A DNA stretch of 6,842 nucleotides from assembly GCA_035518875.1 (NCBI GenBank), contig DATIXD010000395.1:1-6842 (forward strand). Direction: 5' to 3'. Shown in pieces: positions 6,667 through 6,842 of this stretch. Position 1 is the first letter of the stretch. Each line of letters starts with the position of its first letter. This stretch comes from DATIXD01 sp035518875 (GTDB taxonomy: Bacteria > Pseudomonadota > Gammaproteobacteria > Methylococcales > Methylococcaceae). The notes under the pieces are model-generated. The model saw only the letters and a program-made list of their open reading frames with translations, did not search any database and was not told the origin of the DNA. The position numbers and the translations under genes are program-made.

Positions 6667-6704
6667 CTTAGCGTGCTTTATTTTCCGTTTTCTGAAGGGA
6701 CCGA
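6667..6704. repeat. Tn3-family (Tn21 subgroup) terminal inverted repeat, right-end orientation
   Basis: The core 6667-6695, starting CTTAGCGTGCTTTATTTTCC and ending CGTTTTCTGA, matches all 29 inner bases of the Tn21-type 38-base inverted repeat as I recall it. The outer nine bases (6696-6704) differ at several positions: the expected terminal CCCC is replaced by CCGA. The CTTAG side faces left, so this is a right end and the transposon lay on the left, on the resolvase side. The altered tip may make it inactive, or may mark a different member of the subgroup. No matching left end is present in the window. Confidence 0.75.
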
Positions 6705-6842
6705 CATTTTGGCATCGAGTGACGAAGCAAAGCAAAATTGGCATCATGTTTACGGAGATAGTGAGCCGTTGAAATATCAGCCTATTTTGGCAATGGTCAG
6801 GAGCGCACGCCGTCGGTGTCAGTTGGCTGCATTCGTGAACAT
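6705..6842. other. unassigned flank right of the transposon end
   Basis: The final 138 bases are less GC-rich than the efflux genes and hold no recognisable gene. One + strand frame (running through 6703 to the window end, including QNWHHVYGDSEPLKYQPILA) has no stop, but a - strand frame is also open over the same stretch, so openness is weak evidence. The 8-base word TTGGCATC occurs twice (near 6709 and 6738). Confidence 0.4.

Larger units (their letters stand above)
6066..6704 (+). mobile_element. Tn3-family transposon remnant: tnpR plus right inverted repeat, no tnpA
   Basis: In Tn21-like transposons the order is res-tnpR-tnpA-IR, with tnpA of about 3 kb directly after tnpR. Here only 28 bases (6639-6666) separate the tnpR stop from the repeat, so tnpA is absent on this side. 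The unit probably extends left at least to the res region (5914). The left boundary is unknown: it could be a deleted transposon, or a miniature Tn3-derived unit mobilised by a transposase elsewhere. Whether the efflux genes were ever inside it cannot be told from this window. Confidence 0.55.

Overview
The window looks like proteobacterial DNA, most likely a gammaproteobacterium or a close relative. The coding part is GC-rich, and the genes are a Gram-negative RND efflux operon with an outer-membrane lipoprotein, followed by a Tn21-like transposon fragment. The species cannot be fixed from the sequence. GC falls visibly after the efflux operon ends near 5270.

Positions 1-5268 hold the 3' part of a tightly packed efflux operon, all on the + strand. 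It contains the C-terminal fifth of an MdtB/MuxB-type RND permease, a complete MdtC/MuxC-type permease that overlaps it by four bases (GTGA), and, five bases further on, a complete NodT/OprM-type outer-membrane factor with a lipoprotein signal. The order mdtB-mdtC-outer-membrane factor matches Pseudomonas muxABC-opmB rather than E. coli mdtABC, which uses an unlinked TolC. The adaptor gene (mdtA/muxA) would be expected upstream of the window. Together the products should form a proton-driven pump spanning both membranes, with a heteromeric permease.

Positions 5269-6065 (797 bases) hold no convincing intact gene. The first 155 bases show nothing clear. Next comes a 32-base perfect palindrome (5424-5455), whose right edge runs into one copy of a 32-base perfect inverted repeat (5452-5483 and 5850-5881) enclosing 366 bases. 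This block has repeated TTTATGCACAG motifs, a promoter-like pair, a ribosome binding site and two short reading frames in different frames that may be a decayed small gene. It resembles a small non-autonomous or decayed mobile element. From about 5914 to 6049 there is a plausible three-part resolvase target site (res).

Positions 6066-6638 encode a Tn3-family serine resolvase (TnpR). It is followed after 28 bases by a sequence that matches the Tn21-subgroup terminal inverted repeat, as I recall it, over a 29-base core (6667-6695). The repeat is oriented as a right end, so the transposon lay to its left, but no transposase gene sits between resolvase and repeat. The last ~140 bases are unassigned flank. 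The right third is therefore a mobile-element scar, res-tnpR-IR next to a palindrome-anchored repeat element, directly downstream of a probably chromosomal efflux operon.
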